DNA from: Anaerolineae bacterium | GTDB lineage: Bacteria; Chloroflexota; Anaerolineae; J102 | Direction of reading: 5' to 3' | NCBI GenBank assembly: GCA_027036755.1 | Contig: JALWDV010000829.1 | Span: 1 to 6,291 of the forward strand | Length of the DNA stretch: 6,291 bases | In this document: piece after piece, positions 1-5,924 of the stretch | Layout: each line of letters begins with the position of its first letter | Position numbering within the stretch: position 1 is the first letter of the stretch | Notes under the pieces: model-generated | Seen by the model: only the letters and a program-made list of their open reading frames with translations | Database searches by the model: none | Told to the model about the DNA's origin: nothing | Program-made: the position numbers and the translations under genes

Positions 1-80
1 CCGGGCTACAAAACAGCGCCGGATAAATCCGGCTAGCCCCGAAGGGGCGCTGTTTCTAGCCGGGGGACTTCATCCCCCGG
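1..80. repeat. Composite palindromic intergenic repeat, possibly a folded RNA or cruciform
   Basis: This stretch is almost entirely self-complementary. AAACAGCGCC at 11-20 is matched perfectly by GGCGCTGTTT at 46-55. Inside lie two smaller hairpins: CCGGA (19-23) with TCCGG (28-32) around loop TAAA, and CCCC (37-40) with GGGG (44-47) around loop GAA. If 11-18 pairs with 48-55, both inner hairpins abut the outer stem, giving a three-way junction. GGCTA at 4-8 can also pair with TAGCC at 57-61. A separate 7-bp hairpin follows: CCGGGGG (60-66), loop 67-73, CCCCCGG (74-80). The motif CCGG-CTA recurs at 1-8, 29-35 and, inverted, 57-63, which looks like nested repeat units. The window begins inside this structure, so it probably extends left. 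No coding frame here is convincing. The pairings are seen directly; the status as a dispersed genomic repeat is inferred. Confidence 0.7.
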
Positions 81-125
81 CGCTGGCGGCGTTGCTGTTT
101 CTTCAACCAAAATAGGACGCACCCA

Positions 126-161
126 AAACAAAAAGGGCGTTGCCGAAGCAGCGCCCTTTTT
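126..161 (-). terminator. Intrinsic terminator after the dctM-type gene, likely bidirectional
   Basis: AAAAAGGGCG at 130-139 pairs perfectly with CGCCCTTTTT at 152-161. The stem continues through a G-T wobble (140/151) and three more pairs (141-143 with 148-150) to a CGAA tetraloop at 144-147, giving about 14 bp. Read on the minus strand, the stem ends in a T-rich run (TTTTTGTTTT) and lies 24 bases past the TAG stop of the TRAP large permease, where the end of that transcript is expected. The plus-strand side also ends in five Ts, so it could stop transcription arriving from the left as well. Confidence 0.85.
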
Positions 162-184
162 CGCGTCCAATGATTGCAGCGCAG

Positions 185-1531
185 CTAATGCGCCGAGAGA
201 TTCACCAGCCAGGTCACGGTTTGGGGGAAAAGCATGACGATGATGAGGCCCACTCCCTGCAACGCCATAAATGGCAAGGCCCCCTTGTGGATATCGATAG
301 TCTTCACCTCTGGTGGGGCCACGCTTTGTAGATAGAAGAGAGAGAAGCCCACAGGCGGGGAGATGAACGCCATGTTCAGGTTGATGGCCATCATCACCGA
401 GAACCAGACCAGATCCACGCCCAGCTCTCGAGCTGCGGGCACCAGCAGCGGCATGGCGATGAAGCTGATCTCGATGAACTCCAGGTTGATGCCCAGCAGG
501 AAGATGGCGATGTTGGCCACGATGATGAAGCCCCAATAACCGCCGGGCAGGTCGGTCAACAGCGATTTCACATACTCCTGGCCGCCCAGGCCATCGAACA
601 CGATGCTGAAATAGGTGGAGGCGAAGAGGATCATCAGCACCAAAGCCGTGATGTTGGCGGTGGAGCGGGAGGCCCTTTTGATCAGATCCCAGGTGAGGTT
701 GCGATTCATGGCTGTCAGCACCACCGCGCCGAAGGCGCCCACAGCGCCCGCTTCGGTGGGGGTGGCGAAGCCGAAGAAGATGGAGCCCAGCACCGCGAAG
801 ATGAGCAGCAGGGGCGGGATAACCGCCACAATCACGCGGCGGAAAAGCGCCCAACCCTTGTGGGTGCGGGCTTCGGGCGGCAGGGGCGGCGCCTTCTCGG
901 GCTTGAAGAATGCAACAACCAACACATAGGCCGCGTACAGGCCCGCCAGAATCAACCCCGGAATCAGTGCGCCCATGAACAGATCGCCCACGCTGATTCC
1001 CACCTGATCGCTGAGCACCACCAGCACCAGACTGGGAGGCAGCAACTGGGCCAGCGTGCCCGAGGAGATGATCGCGCCGGTAGCCAACTGATGGTCGTAC
1101 TTGTATTTCACCATGATGGGCAGGGACATCAGGCCCATGACGATGACCGTGGCAGCCACCACGCCCGTGGCCGCGGCCAGCAACGTGCCCACGATGACCA
1201 CCGTCAGAGCCAGGCCGCCGCGCAGGGGCCCTAGGAGAATGCCGATAGTGGTCAGCAATTGCTCAGCCAGGCCCGATTTTTCGAACACAGCGCCCATGAA
1301 CACAAAGAAAATGATGGCCAGCAATGTAAAATTGTTCATGCTGCCAAACCAGCGGCTGGGCAATAATTTCAGCAGATTGGGATTGAACGCGCCCAGGGCG
1401 ATCCCCAGGATGGTGAAGATCACCGCCGTGCCCGCGAACGAAAACGCTACAGGATAACCTATCAGAATTAGAACAAAGAAAAATACGAACATGGAAAGGG
1501 CCAGCAGGCCCAAAACAGTCGCAGATGCCAT
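185..1531 (-). CDS. TRAP transporter large permease, DctM family
   Basis: This is the large membrane subunit of a tripartite ATP-independent periplasmic (TRAP) importer. It carries the sodium-coupled translocation path for a solute, usually a carboxylate, delivered by a binding protein. The 448-residue product is the usual DctM length and is hydrophobic almost throughout, with roughly a dozen membrane helices broken by a polar, proline-rich loop at about 210-230. Family signatures are the glycine-rich stretch at 115-135, GTLAQLLPPS (158-167), ATPTEAGAVGA (256-266) and SPPVGFSLF (391-399). The ATG start has GGAG at 1539-1542, seven bases upstream. The gene follows the small permease by 34 bases on the same strand and ends before a strong terminator. 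The substrate cannot be read from the sequence. Its partner is of the FcbT2-like type, a group whose members include 2-oxoacid, lactate and chloroaromatic acid systems. The family call is firm; the substrate is open. Confidence 0.95.
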   Translation of the reverse strand: MASATVLGLLALSMFVFFFVLILIGYPVAFSFAGTAVIFTILGIALGAFNPNLLKLLPSRWFGSMNNFTLLAIIFFVFMGAVFEKSGLAEQLLTTIGILLGPLRGGLALTVVIVGTLLAAATGVVAATVIVMGLMSLPIMVKYKYDHQLATGAIISSGTLAQLLPPSLVLVVLSDQVGISVGDLFMGALIPGLILAGLYAAYVLVVAFFKPEKAPPLPPEARTHKGWALFRRVIVAVIPPLLLIFAVLGSIFFGFATPTEAGAVGAFGAVVLTAMNRNLTWDLIKRASRSTANITALVLMILFASTYFSIVFDGLGGQEYVKSLLTDLPGGYWGFIIVANIAIFLLGINLEFIEISFIAMPLLVPAARELGVDLVWFSVMMAINLNMAFISPPVGFSLFYLQSVAPPEVKTIDIHKGALPFMALQGVGLIIVMLFPQTVTWLVNLSAH

Positions 1532-1565
1532 AATCGTTCTCCAGAAATGATGTCAACCAACGAGA

Positions 1566-2165
1566 TTACTCGATGCGCAGAGGCTCTTCGTGTTCCTTTT
1601 CTTTCAACACTTCTTCCGACGCCTTGCCTCGCAGATACCACCAGTACTTGATCTGCTCGGAGATGGATTGCAGCAGCAAGGTAATGAAGCCGAAGATGAT
1701 CATCGACTTGATGGGCGCCCGGGGCAACCCGCTGGGATCGGGCGACCATTCCATCGCCCCCCATGAGCCATTGGGCCGCAGCCCCCACGATTGCAGGATG
1801 GCGGGCCAGGCGATATAGCTGCCCAGAATCAGAAACGGAATCAGGAAGAAGAAATTGCCGATGAAATCCACCCAAACCTGACGCCGTTTCTCCCACTGCC
1901 CATACAAAAAGTCCACGCGCACGTTGATATCGTGCTTGAGGATGTAGGGAAAACTGAAAATAAACACCAGCGAATAAATATACCATTGCAGTTCGATGAT
2001 CATGTTCGACGTCATGCGCACGCCGATCATAAACCCCGTATAGCGCAGCACAACGTTCATAAACCCGATAAGCACCACCAAAGCTGTCAGCATCTGGGAA
2101 AGCCAGCCCAGCCATTCAGTAAAGCGGTCGATTGTGTTTACATACTTTTCGGCCAGAGTAGACAC
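1566..2165 (-). CDS. TRAP transporter small permease, DctQ family (FcbT2-like)
   Basis: This is the small membrane subunit that pairs with the DctM-type protein encoded 34 bases downstream. The 199-residue product has four predicted membrane helices (about 17-40, 58-77, 97-125 and 150-172). It has the N-V-V-L-R-Y motif closing helix 1 (37-42), the aromatic-rich E-L-Q-W-Y segment (58-62) and a K-H-D-I-N-V-R-V-D loop (77-85). A long loop between helices 3 and 4, with SWGLRPNGSWGAMEWS at about 126-141 and a G-L-P-R-A-P-I-K run at 146-153, resembles the mannitol/chloroaromatic (FcbT2/TakQ-like) branch; this is from memory of the family. The C-terminus is a charged tail (181-199). The start is GTG, chosen because a perfect AGGAGGT lies five bases upstream and an overlapping ATG is in another frame. 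No binding-protein gene lies beside it, although that gene is usually adjacent in TRAP operons. Confidence 0.92.
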   Translation of the reverse strand: MSTLAEKYVNTIDRFTEWLGWLSQMLTALVVLIGFMNVVLRYTGFMIGVRMTSNMIIELQWYIYSLVFIFSFPYILKHDINVRVDFLYGQWEKRRQVWVDFIGNFFFLIPFLILGSYIAWPAILQSWGLRPNGSWGAMEWSPDPSGLPRAPIKSMIIFGFITLLLQSISEQIKYWWYLRGKASEEVLKEKEHEEPLRIE

Positions 2166-2170
2166 ATAAC

Positions 2171-2177
2171 ACCTCCT
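2171..2177 (-). promoter_or_regulatory. Strong Shine-Dalgarno site that sets the GTG start of the small permease
   Basis: On the minus strand AGGAGGT occupies 2177-2171, followed by GTTAT and then GTG at 2165. This near-perfect anti-16S match is the best ribosome binding site in the window and supports GTG at 2165. The overlapping ATG at 2167 is out of frame. Confidence 0.75.
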
Positions 2178-2231
2178 GGATTGAGTGGGGTTGGATGAGG
2201 AGTGTTAGATAACGGTTTTCTGGGGTTTGAT

Positions 2232-3116
2232 CTACCGAAACAGATACGCCAAGCCTTGATAAATCTTTTTGAAAAACCAGCCAAAGGGCGTCAACAGCAA
2301 ATCGACAAAGCGGTTGATGTAGTAAAAAATGCGTTTGAAAACGTCGAATATCGGCCCAAACACCCTCTGCAGCAAAGCTGAATGGGCGTAGATGACCGAC
2401 AGCGCCAGGATGGCGAGAGAGATGCTGAATTTCTGCCAACTTGCAAAATCGAATTCATGTCCCATCAGCAAGGTGATGTCGGAAACAAGCACCTCGATGC
2501 CTATGGCCAAGACCAAAAGGTATGCGGCTGTGGAAAGCACCGGCTCGCGTTCGATAAGAACGGTGAATATCTGCGCAGCAAAACGCATGATCAGAATGCC
2601 GATGGCCACGCCCAAAAACACAACCCAGAATTCGGTGCTCAGCGCCACCGCCGCCACCACGTTATCCAGACTAAAAGCCATATCGGCCAGATTCACCAGC
2701 AAAACCACCATCCAGAACCCTTTTTCGGCGGTCTTGCGGGATAACGCCTCGGCCTCCTCTTCTTCCTCCCACTCGGAATGCGAACTGCCCAGATGTTCGA
2801 TGGCCAATTTGAAGAGATAAGCCGCGCCCAGCAATCGCAGCCAGGGGTTTGCGATGATGAATGTCGCCAGCAACAGCATCAACGCCCGCCCGACGTAAGC
2901 GCCGATTAGCCCCACCGTCAGCGCGGCCTTGCGTTGCGGCCCGAACACCCGATCGCCCCAGGCGGACATGAAGTTCAGCCAATGAGGCCAGGGGATGGGC
3001 TTGGTGGCCGGAAGCGGCGCCACCATCGCGCCCAGCACCGCGGCGTTATCGATGGAGAGGATGCCTTCCAGGAATATCAGTTGCAAGACAATGATGACGG
3101 CTTCAGCAATGGTCAT
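2232..3116 (-). CDS. TerC-family integral membrane protein, putative metal ion exporter
   Basis: TerC/Alx/YkoY-type proteins are polytopic membrane proteins. Several export manganese or help load metal onto exported proteins; the tellurium-resistance name is historical. The 294-residue product has the two internally related signature segments of the family: E17-G-I-L-S-I-D23-N24 in helix 1 and D145-M-A-F-S-L-D151-N152 after the central loop. The buried acidic and asparagine residues are likely metal ligands. A third family block, E-R-E-P-V-L-S-T-A-A-Y-L-L-V (189-202), precedes another helix pair. The central cytoplasmic loop has a strongly acidic run (E116-E123). Residues about 249-294 form an aromatic and basic amphipathic tail beyond the usual core. 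The ATG at 3116 is the first possible start, since an in-frame TGA lies a few codons upstream, and it has no obvious Shine-Dalgarno site. The TRAP permeases follow by 66 bases on the same strand. The family call is firm; the transported ion is inferred from relatives. Confidence 0.9.
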   Translation of the reverse strand: MTIAEAVIIVLQLIFLEGILSIDNAAVLGAMVAPLPATKPIPWPHWLNFMSAWGDRVFGPQRKAALTVGLIGAYVGRALMLLLATFIIANPWLRLLGAAYLFKLAIEHLGSSHSEWEEEEEAEALSRKTAEKGFWMVVLLVNLADMAFSLDNVVAAVALSTEFWVVFLGVAIGILIMRFAAQIFTVLIEREPVLSTAAYLLVLAIGIEVLVSDITLLMGHEFDFASWQKFSISLAILALSVIYAHSALLQRVFGPIFDVFKRIFYYINRFVDLLLTPFGWFFKKIYQGLAYLFR

Positions 3117-3321
3117 AGGATTGTTTGCAAGGAATCAGCCGGGAATGATGGCGAAATATCTGGCGGAAAAAGCTCAGACAGGATACAATCAGGATGAACG
3201 GCAAAAAAGCAGGCGCTTGCATATTTTTCACAGAAGGGCACTATAGCATGAAATCCTTTTGTAAGCAATCTTTTGGCCGCCGCCAAATGTACTGAATCTT
3301 CTTTTATCGGAGTTATTCAAA
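3117..3321. promoter_or_regulatory. Divergent intergenic region between the terC-like gene and the aminotransferase
   Basis: This spacer must hold promoters for both directions, but no strong consensus box stands out. For the aminotransferase, TTGCAT (3217-3222) and TATAGC (3242-3247) are a weak pair with a 19-base gap. A small perfect hairpin, TTTGGC (3272-3277) with GCCAAA (3282-3287) around CGCC, lies in the presumed leader. GGAG at 3309-3312, nine bases before ATG 3322, is the likely ribosome site. Toward terC I found no Shine-Dalgarno site and did not recognise a yybP-ykoY manganese riboswitch, although the region is long enough to hold one. Confidence 0.35.
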
Positions 3322-4401
3322 ATGTCGCATCCCAAACTTTTCATTCCCGGCCCCACCGAGGTGGCCCCCGAAGTGTTGCAGGCCCAAACCCGCCCGATGG
3401 TGGGACACCGCAGCACAGATTTCGCGGATCTGTTTTACGGGATTCTGCCCCGGCTCAGGCAAGTGCTGCTCACCGGGCGACATGTTTACATCACCGCGTC
3501 CTCGGGCACGGGTCTGCAAGAGGCAGCGGTGCGCAATGCGGTGCGCCCGGGCCGCAAGGTCCTCAACATGGTCGCGGGCGCGTTCGGCGACCGCTGGAAC
3601 AAGGTCTCGGTCAGCAACGGCAAAGAGGCCGTGCGGGTGGACATCCCTTGGGAGCAGCCCATCCGCCCGGAGGATGTGGACGCGGGCCTGGCCGCGGGCG
3701 GTTTCGACGCGGTCACCATCGTGCACAACGAGACCAGCACCGGGGTGATGAGCGATGTGGGGGCCATCGCCCGCCTCGTGCACGAAAAACACCCCGATGT
3801 CCTCATCCTGGTGGATGCGGTGTCCTCGGCCTCGGGTGTGCGCATTCCCTTCGACGAGTGGGGCCTGGACATGCTGCTCACCTCCAGCCAAAAGGCTTTC
3901 GCCCTGCCGCCGGGCCTGGCCTTCGCCGCAGTATCGGATCGGATGCTGGAACGGGCGCAGAACGTCCCCAACCGGGGCTGGTATTTCGATCTGCTGATGC
4001 TGGAGAAATATCTGGCTGCGGGCAAGACCACGCCCGCCACGCCTGCGGTCAGCCTGCTCAACGCCCTGGATGTGCAGCTCGACCGCATTCTGGCCGAGGG
4101 GCTGGAAGCGCGCTGGGCCCGGCACGAAGCCAGCATGAAGCTCGCGCACGCCTGGGCGCGGGAGCGGGGCTTCGAGCTTTTCCCCGCGCCGGGCTATGAA
4201 TCCCGCACCGTCACCTGCATCGCCAACGTCCGCGGCGTCGATGTCCCCGCCATGATCGCCTTCGCCCGCGAGCGCGGCATGATCATCGGCAACGGCTACG
4301 GCAACCTCAAAAACAAGACCTTCCGCATCGCTCACATGGGCGAGCTGGGCCTGGACGATCTTCGGGCGCTGTTCGCCGTGCTGGATCAATTTCTGACGTA
4401 A
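3322..4401 (+). CDS. Class V aminotransferase, alanine/serine-glyoxylate aminotransferase type
   Basis: This is a soluble, fold-type I PLP-dependent aminotransferase that moves an amino group between small amino acids and 2-oxoacids. Relatives act as alanine-, serine- or ureidoglycine-glyoxylate aminotransferases. The 359 residues match the family length. Visible landmarks in order are the N-terminal F-I-P-G-P-T-E-V (7-14), the cofactor phosphate loop S60-S-G-T-G64, H-N-E-T-S-T-G (135-141), the cofactor-ring aspartate in V-D165-A-V-S-S, the Schiff-base lysine K191 in S-S-Q-K-A-F, and the C-terminal R335 in F-R-I-A-H-M-G, which should bind the substrate carboxylate. All catalytic residues are present, so it should be active. 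GGAG lies nine bases before the ATG. It stands alone, divergent from terC and convergent with the peptidase gene, so context does not choose between substrates. Aminoethylphosphonate-type activity is possible but less likely. Confidence 0.93.
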   Translation: MSHPKLFIPGPTEVAPEVLQAQTRPMVGHRSTDFADLFYGILPRLRQVLLTGRHVYITASSGTGLQEAAVRNAVRPGRKVLNMVAGAFGDRWNKVSVSNGKEAVRVDIPWEQPIRPEDVDAGLAAGGFDAVTIVHNETSTGVMSDVGAIARLVHEKHPDVLILVDAVSSASGVRIPFDEWGLDMLLTSSQKAFALPPGLAFAAVSDRMLERAQNVPNRGWYFDLLMLEKYLAAGKTTPATPAVSLLNALDVQLDRILAEGLEARWARHEASMKLAHAWARERGFELFPAPGYESRTVTCIANVRGVDVPAMIAFARERGMIIGNGYGNLKNKTFRIAHMGELGLDDLRALFAVLDQFLT

Positions 4402-4415
4402 AACGACATCGCCCT

Positions 4416-4433
4416 GGCGCGACGCCCCGCGCC
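4416..4433 (+). other. GC-rich hairpin just after the aminotransferase stop codon
   Basis: GGCGCG (4416-4421) and CGCGCC (4428-4433) form a perfect 6-bp stem around a 6-base loop, starting 15 bases after the TAA stop. No T-run follows, so it is not a standard intrinsic terminator. It could slow polymerase, protect the mRNA 3' end or be chance in GC-rich DNA. Confidence 0.45.
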
Positions 4434-4454
4434 GCTACCGATGAAAATCCCTTG

Positions 4455-4542
4455 TTACGTCATTCCGACGACCGCAGGGAGGAGGAATCTCCTCGACTGC
4501 AAGGGGATTTCTCGGTCGCTGCGCTCCCTCGAAATGACGTAA
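4455..4542. repeat. MITE-like or REP-like imperfect palindrome, 88 bases
   Basis: The element starts with TTACGTCATT (4455-4464) and ends with its exact complement AATGACGTAA (4533-4542). The arms continue as an imperfect inverted repeat of about 39 bases. The apical stem AATCTCCT (4486-4493) pairs with AGGGGATT (4502-4509), including one G-T pair, around an 8-base loop. It fills most of the gap between two convergent genes. It strongly resembles, from memory, palindromic sequences starting GTCATTCCGA that are scattered through genomes of several phyla. No clear target-site duplication flanks it and no transposase is present, so mobilisation would have to be in trans. A role as a bidirectional transcription barrier is possible. 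Short frames crossing it look spurious. Confidence 0.75.
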
Positions 4543-4554
4543 GAGAGATTATCT

Positions 4555-5052
4555 TCATAGCAGGGCTATCATCAGCACCACGGCCGCGCCCAGGCTCATG
4601 GCGGGCCCGTAGGGAAACCCGTCATCCATCCTCGCCCGGCCCGACGCGATGAGCCCAAACGCAGTCAGCCCGCCCAACAGCATCCCCAACAACAGCGCGG
4701 GCAGCACCCACACCACGCCCGTGAGCAACCCGATGAATCCGGCCAGCCGCACATCGCCGTTGCCAAGCTGACCATCGCCCAGGCGGGCCAGCAGCCAGAA
4801 TGTCAGCCAGCCCAGAACGCCCCCCAGCAACGCGCCGGGCAGGGTCGCGGGCAGAAAAAGCCCCCGCAGCGTCAGAACGAGCAGCGCGCCGGGCAGAAGC
4901 AGGCTGTTGGGGATGATCCAGCGCCGCAAATCCGCCCAGCTCATAGCCAGCAGAAACAGGCCGCCAAGGGCCAGCAGCGTCATCCGGGCCAGCGCCGTTT
5001 GCCACCCGCTCGCGCCCATCATTGGAATAAGTGTCGCCAGCAAAGCATTCAT
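4555..5052 (-). CDS. A24-family prepilin peptidase, single-domain type
   Basis: This is an intramembrane aspartic protease that cleaves the leader of type IV pilin-like proteins on the cytoplasmic side of the membrane. The 165 residues are mostly hydrophobic, with about five to six helices. The catalytic pair is visible: D41 in W-A-D-L-R-R-W-I-I-P-N, the usual D-x-x-x-x-x-I-P context, and D100 in G-N-G-D-V-R-L. The second motif has Arg where the family usually has Lys (GxGDxK). F-P-Y-G-P-A-M (146-152) is the typical C-terminal block. The N-terminal methyltransferase/zinc domain of PilD-type enzymes is absent, so it resembles TadV/CpaA or archaeal FlaK/PibD-size enzymes and probably only cleaves. 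The ATG has GGAG five bases upstream. No pilin or secretion genes are in the window. The start codon is only 26 bases from that of the divergent methyltransferase. Confidence 0.87.
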   Translation of the reverse strand: MNALLATLIPMMGASGWQTALARMTLLALGGLFLLAMSWADLRRWIIPNSLLLPGALLVLTLRGLFLPATLPGALLGGVLGWLTFWLLARLGDGQLGNGDVRLAGFIGLLTGVVWVLPALLLGMLLGGLTAFGLIASGRARMDDGFPYGPAMSLGAAVVLMIALL

Positions 5053-5078
5053 CCTAGCTCCATCTTACCAAAAATCTC

Positions 5079-5801
5079 ATGCCCGCACAACCCGACCATC
5101 AAGCGCCCGTCATCGCCTTTTACAGCGCCTGGGACGGCCAGCGCACCTACGTCAATCCCCATACGGTGATCAAAACCCTGCGGCAACGCCGCATCCCGCC
5201 CCAGGCCCGCATCCTGGACATCGGCTTCGGCAACGGCGAGATCGCGCTGGCGGTGGCCCAGGCCTATCCGCAGGGGCGGATCGAAGGCATGGATCTGACC
5301 GAGCGCAACGTGCAACTGGCCCAAAGCAAGGCCGCACAGCGAGGCGTCGGCAACGTCACCTTTCGCTCGGGCGACGCGGAGCGTTGGCGGCCCGCGGCGG
5401 GCGTTTACCACGCGGTCATCCTCATGCAGGTGATGCAGTTCATCGCGGAGCCGGATGCGCTGCTGCAACGCGTTTTTCGGGCGCTGCGTCCGGGCGGGGC
5501 CATCCTCTTCGCCACGCCCTTTTTGCCGCCCGACGCCGCCTTGCACGCCTTCTTTCGGGATGCTTACGCCCGCGTCATCCCCAACAGCTTTCAATACCGC
5601 ACCGAAGACGCGTGGTGTGCGGGCCTTTTCGACGCGGGCTTCGAGCGCATCTACACGGCCAAAGCGCATTGGGAGCCAGCCGCCCAGCCGCGGGACTGGC
5701 AGACCCGCTACCGCCGGGCGGCGGCAGAGCATGGCGTGGATTACGAGACGGCGCGGCGTCACACCTGGGGCGGCCTTATCAGCGCCCGCAAACCCAAGTG
5801 A
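5079..5801 (+). CDS. Class I SAM-dependent methyltransferase, substrate unknown
   Basis: This is a soluble Rossmann-fold methyltransferase using S-adenosylmethionine. The 240-residue product has motif I, I-L-D47-I-G-F-G-N-G-E (45-54). The acidic residue D72 in E-G-M-D-L-T should bind the ribose. S-G-D-A-E (97-101) lies near the adenine site, A-V-I-L-M-Q-V-M-Q-F (112-121) follows, and the R-A-L-R-P-G-G motif (134-140) precedes strand 5. The layout is that of the Methyltransf_11/25 (UbiE-like) group, which acts on small molecules, lipids or quinones. The C-terminal part (about 150-240) is rich in Arg, Trp and Tyr and gives no substrate clue that I recognise. ATG at 5079 is the first possible start, since an in-frame TAG occurs at 5055-5057, and no Shine-Dalgarno site precedes it. 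Its promoter must lie largely inside the divergent peptidase gene. The epimerase gene follows after 123 bases. Confidence 0.85.
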   Translation: MPAQPDHQAPVIAFYSAWDGQRTYVNPHTVIKTLRQRRIPPQARILDIGFGNGEIALAVAQAYPQGRIEGMDLTERNVQLAQSKAAQRGVGNVTFRSGDAERWRPAAGVYHAVILMQVMQFIAEPDALLQRVFRALRPGGAILFATPFLPPDAALHAFFRDAYARVIPNSFQYRTEDAWCAGLFDAGFERIYTAKAHWEPAAQPRDWQTRYRRAAAEHGVDYETARRHTWGGLISARKPK

Positions 5802-5888
5802 GCCCGGCCAGTTGCAAGATCGCCCCCAGGCGGCGCTGCGGGCTCGGGAGCTGGGGATCATCTAGCGGCATTCATTCGCCAACCCGTC

Positions 5889-5924
5889 TTGGGCATCCTC
5901 CCGCGTCTGCATTACAATAGCGCC
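5889..5924 (+). promoter_or_regulatory. Candidate leaderless promoter for the epimerase gene
   Basis: TACAAT at 5913-5918 matches the -10 consensus in five of six positions. It is followed by exactly six bases and then ATG at 5925, so the expected transcription start coincides with the start codon. A weak -35-like TTGGGC lies 18 bases upstream at 5889-5894. No Shine-Dalgarno sequence precedes the ATG, which agrees with a leaderless mRNA. The arrangement is seen directly; the function is inferred. Confidence 0.5.

Noticed and set aside
33..854. A 273-residue minus-strand frame overlapping the large permease and the left spacer
   Set aside because: It is another reading frame of the DctM-type gene that runs on through the terminator and palindromes. 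It has no membrane segments or family motif.
2166..2231. Possible separate promoter or terminator between the terC-like gene and the small permease
   Set aside because: I found no hairpin with a T-run and no convincing -35/-10 pair, only the Shine-Dalgarno site, so co-transcription stays the simpler reading.
3313..4389. A 358-residue open frame antisense to the aminotransferase
   Set aside because: It mirrors the aminotransferase gene almost end to end. The plus frame has every class V landmark, while the minus frame is rich in His, Arg, Gly and Ala without recognisable motifs. High GC at third codon positions routinely leaves such antisense frames open.
4452..4652. A 66-residue plus-strand frame starting in the convergent spacer
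   Set aside because: It reads through the MITE-like palindrome and into the antisense of the peptidase gene, with no ribosome site or motif.
5824..5856. Possible terminator after the methyltransferase: CCCCAG (5824-5829) with CTGGGG (5851-5856)
   Set aside because: The 21-base loop is long, the stem is short and no T-run follows. It is probably chance pairing in GC-rich DNA.
5049..5861. A 270-residue open frame antisense to the methyltransferase
   Set aside because: The composition is low in information and no motif is visible, while the plus strand carries clear SAM-binding motifs in the same bases. I treat it as a GC shadow.
4907..5920. A 337-residue plus-strand frame over the peptidase and methyltransferase
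   Set aside because: It crosses two genes with clear motifs in other frames and is mostly Arg, Gly, Pro and Ala, as expected from a frame shift of GC-rich coding DNA.
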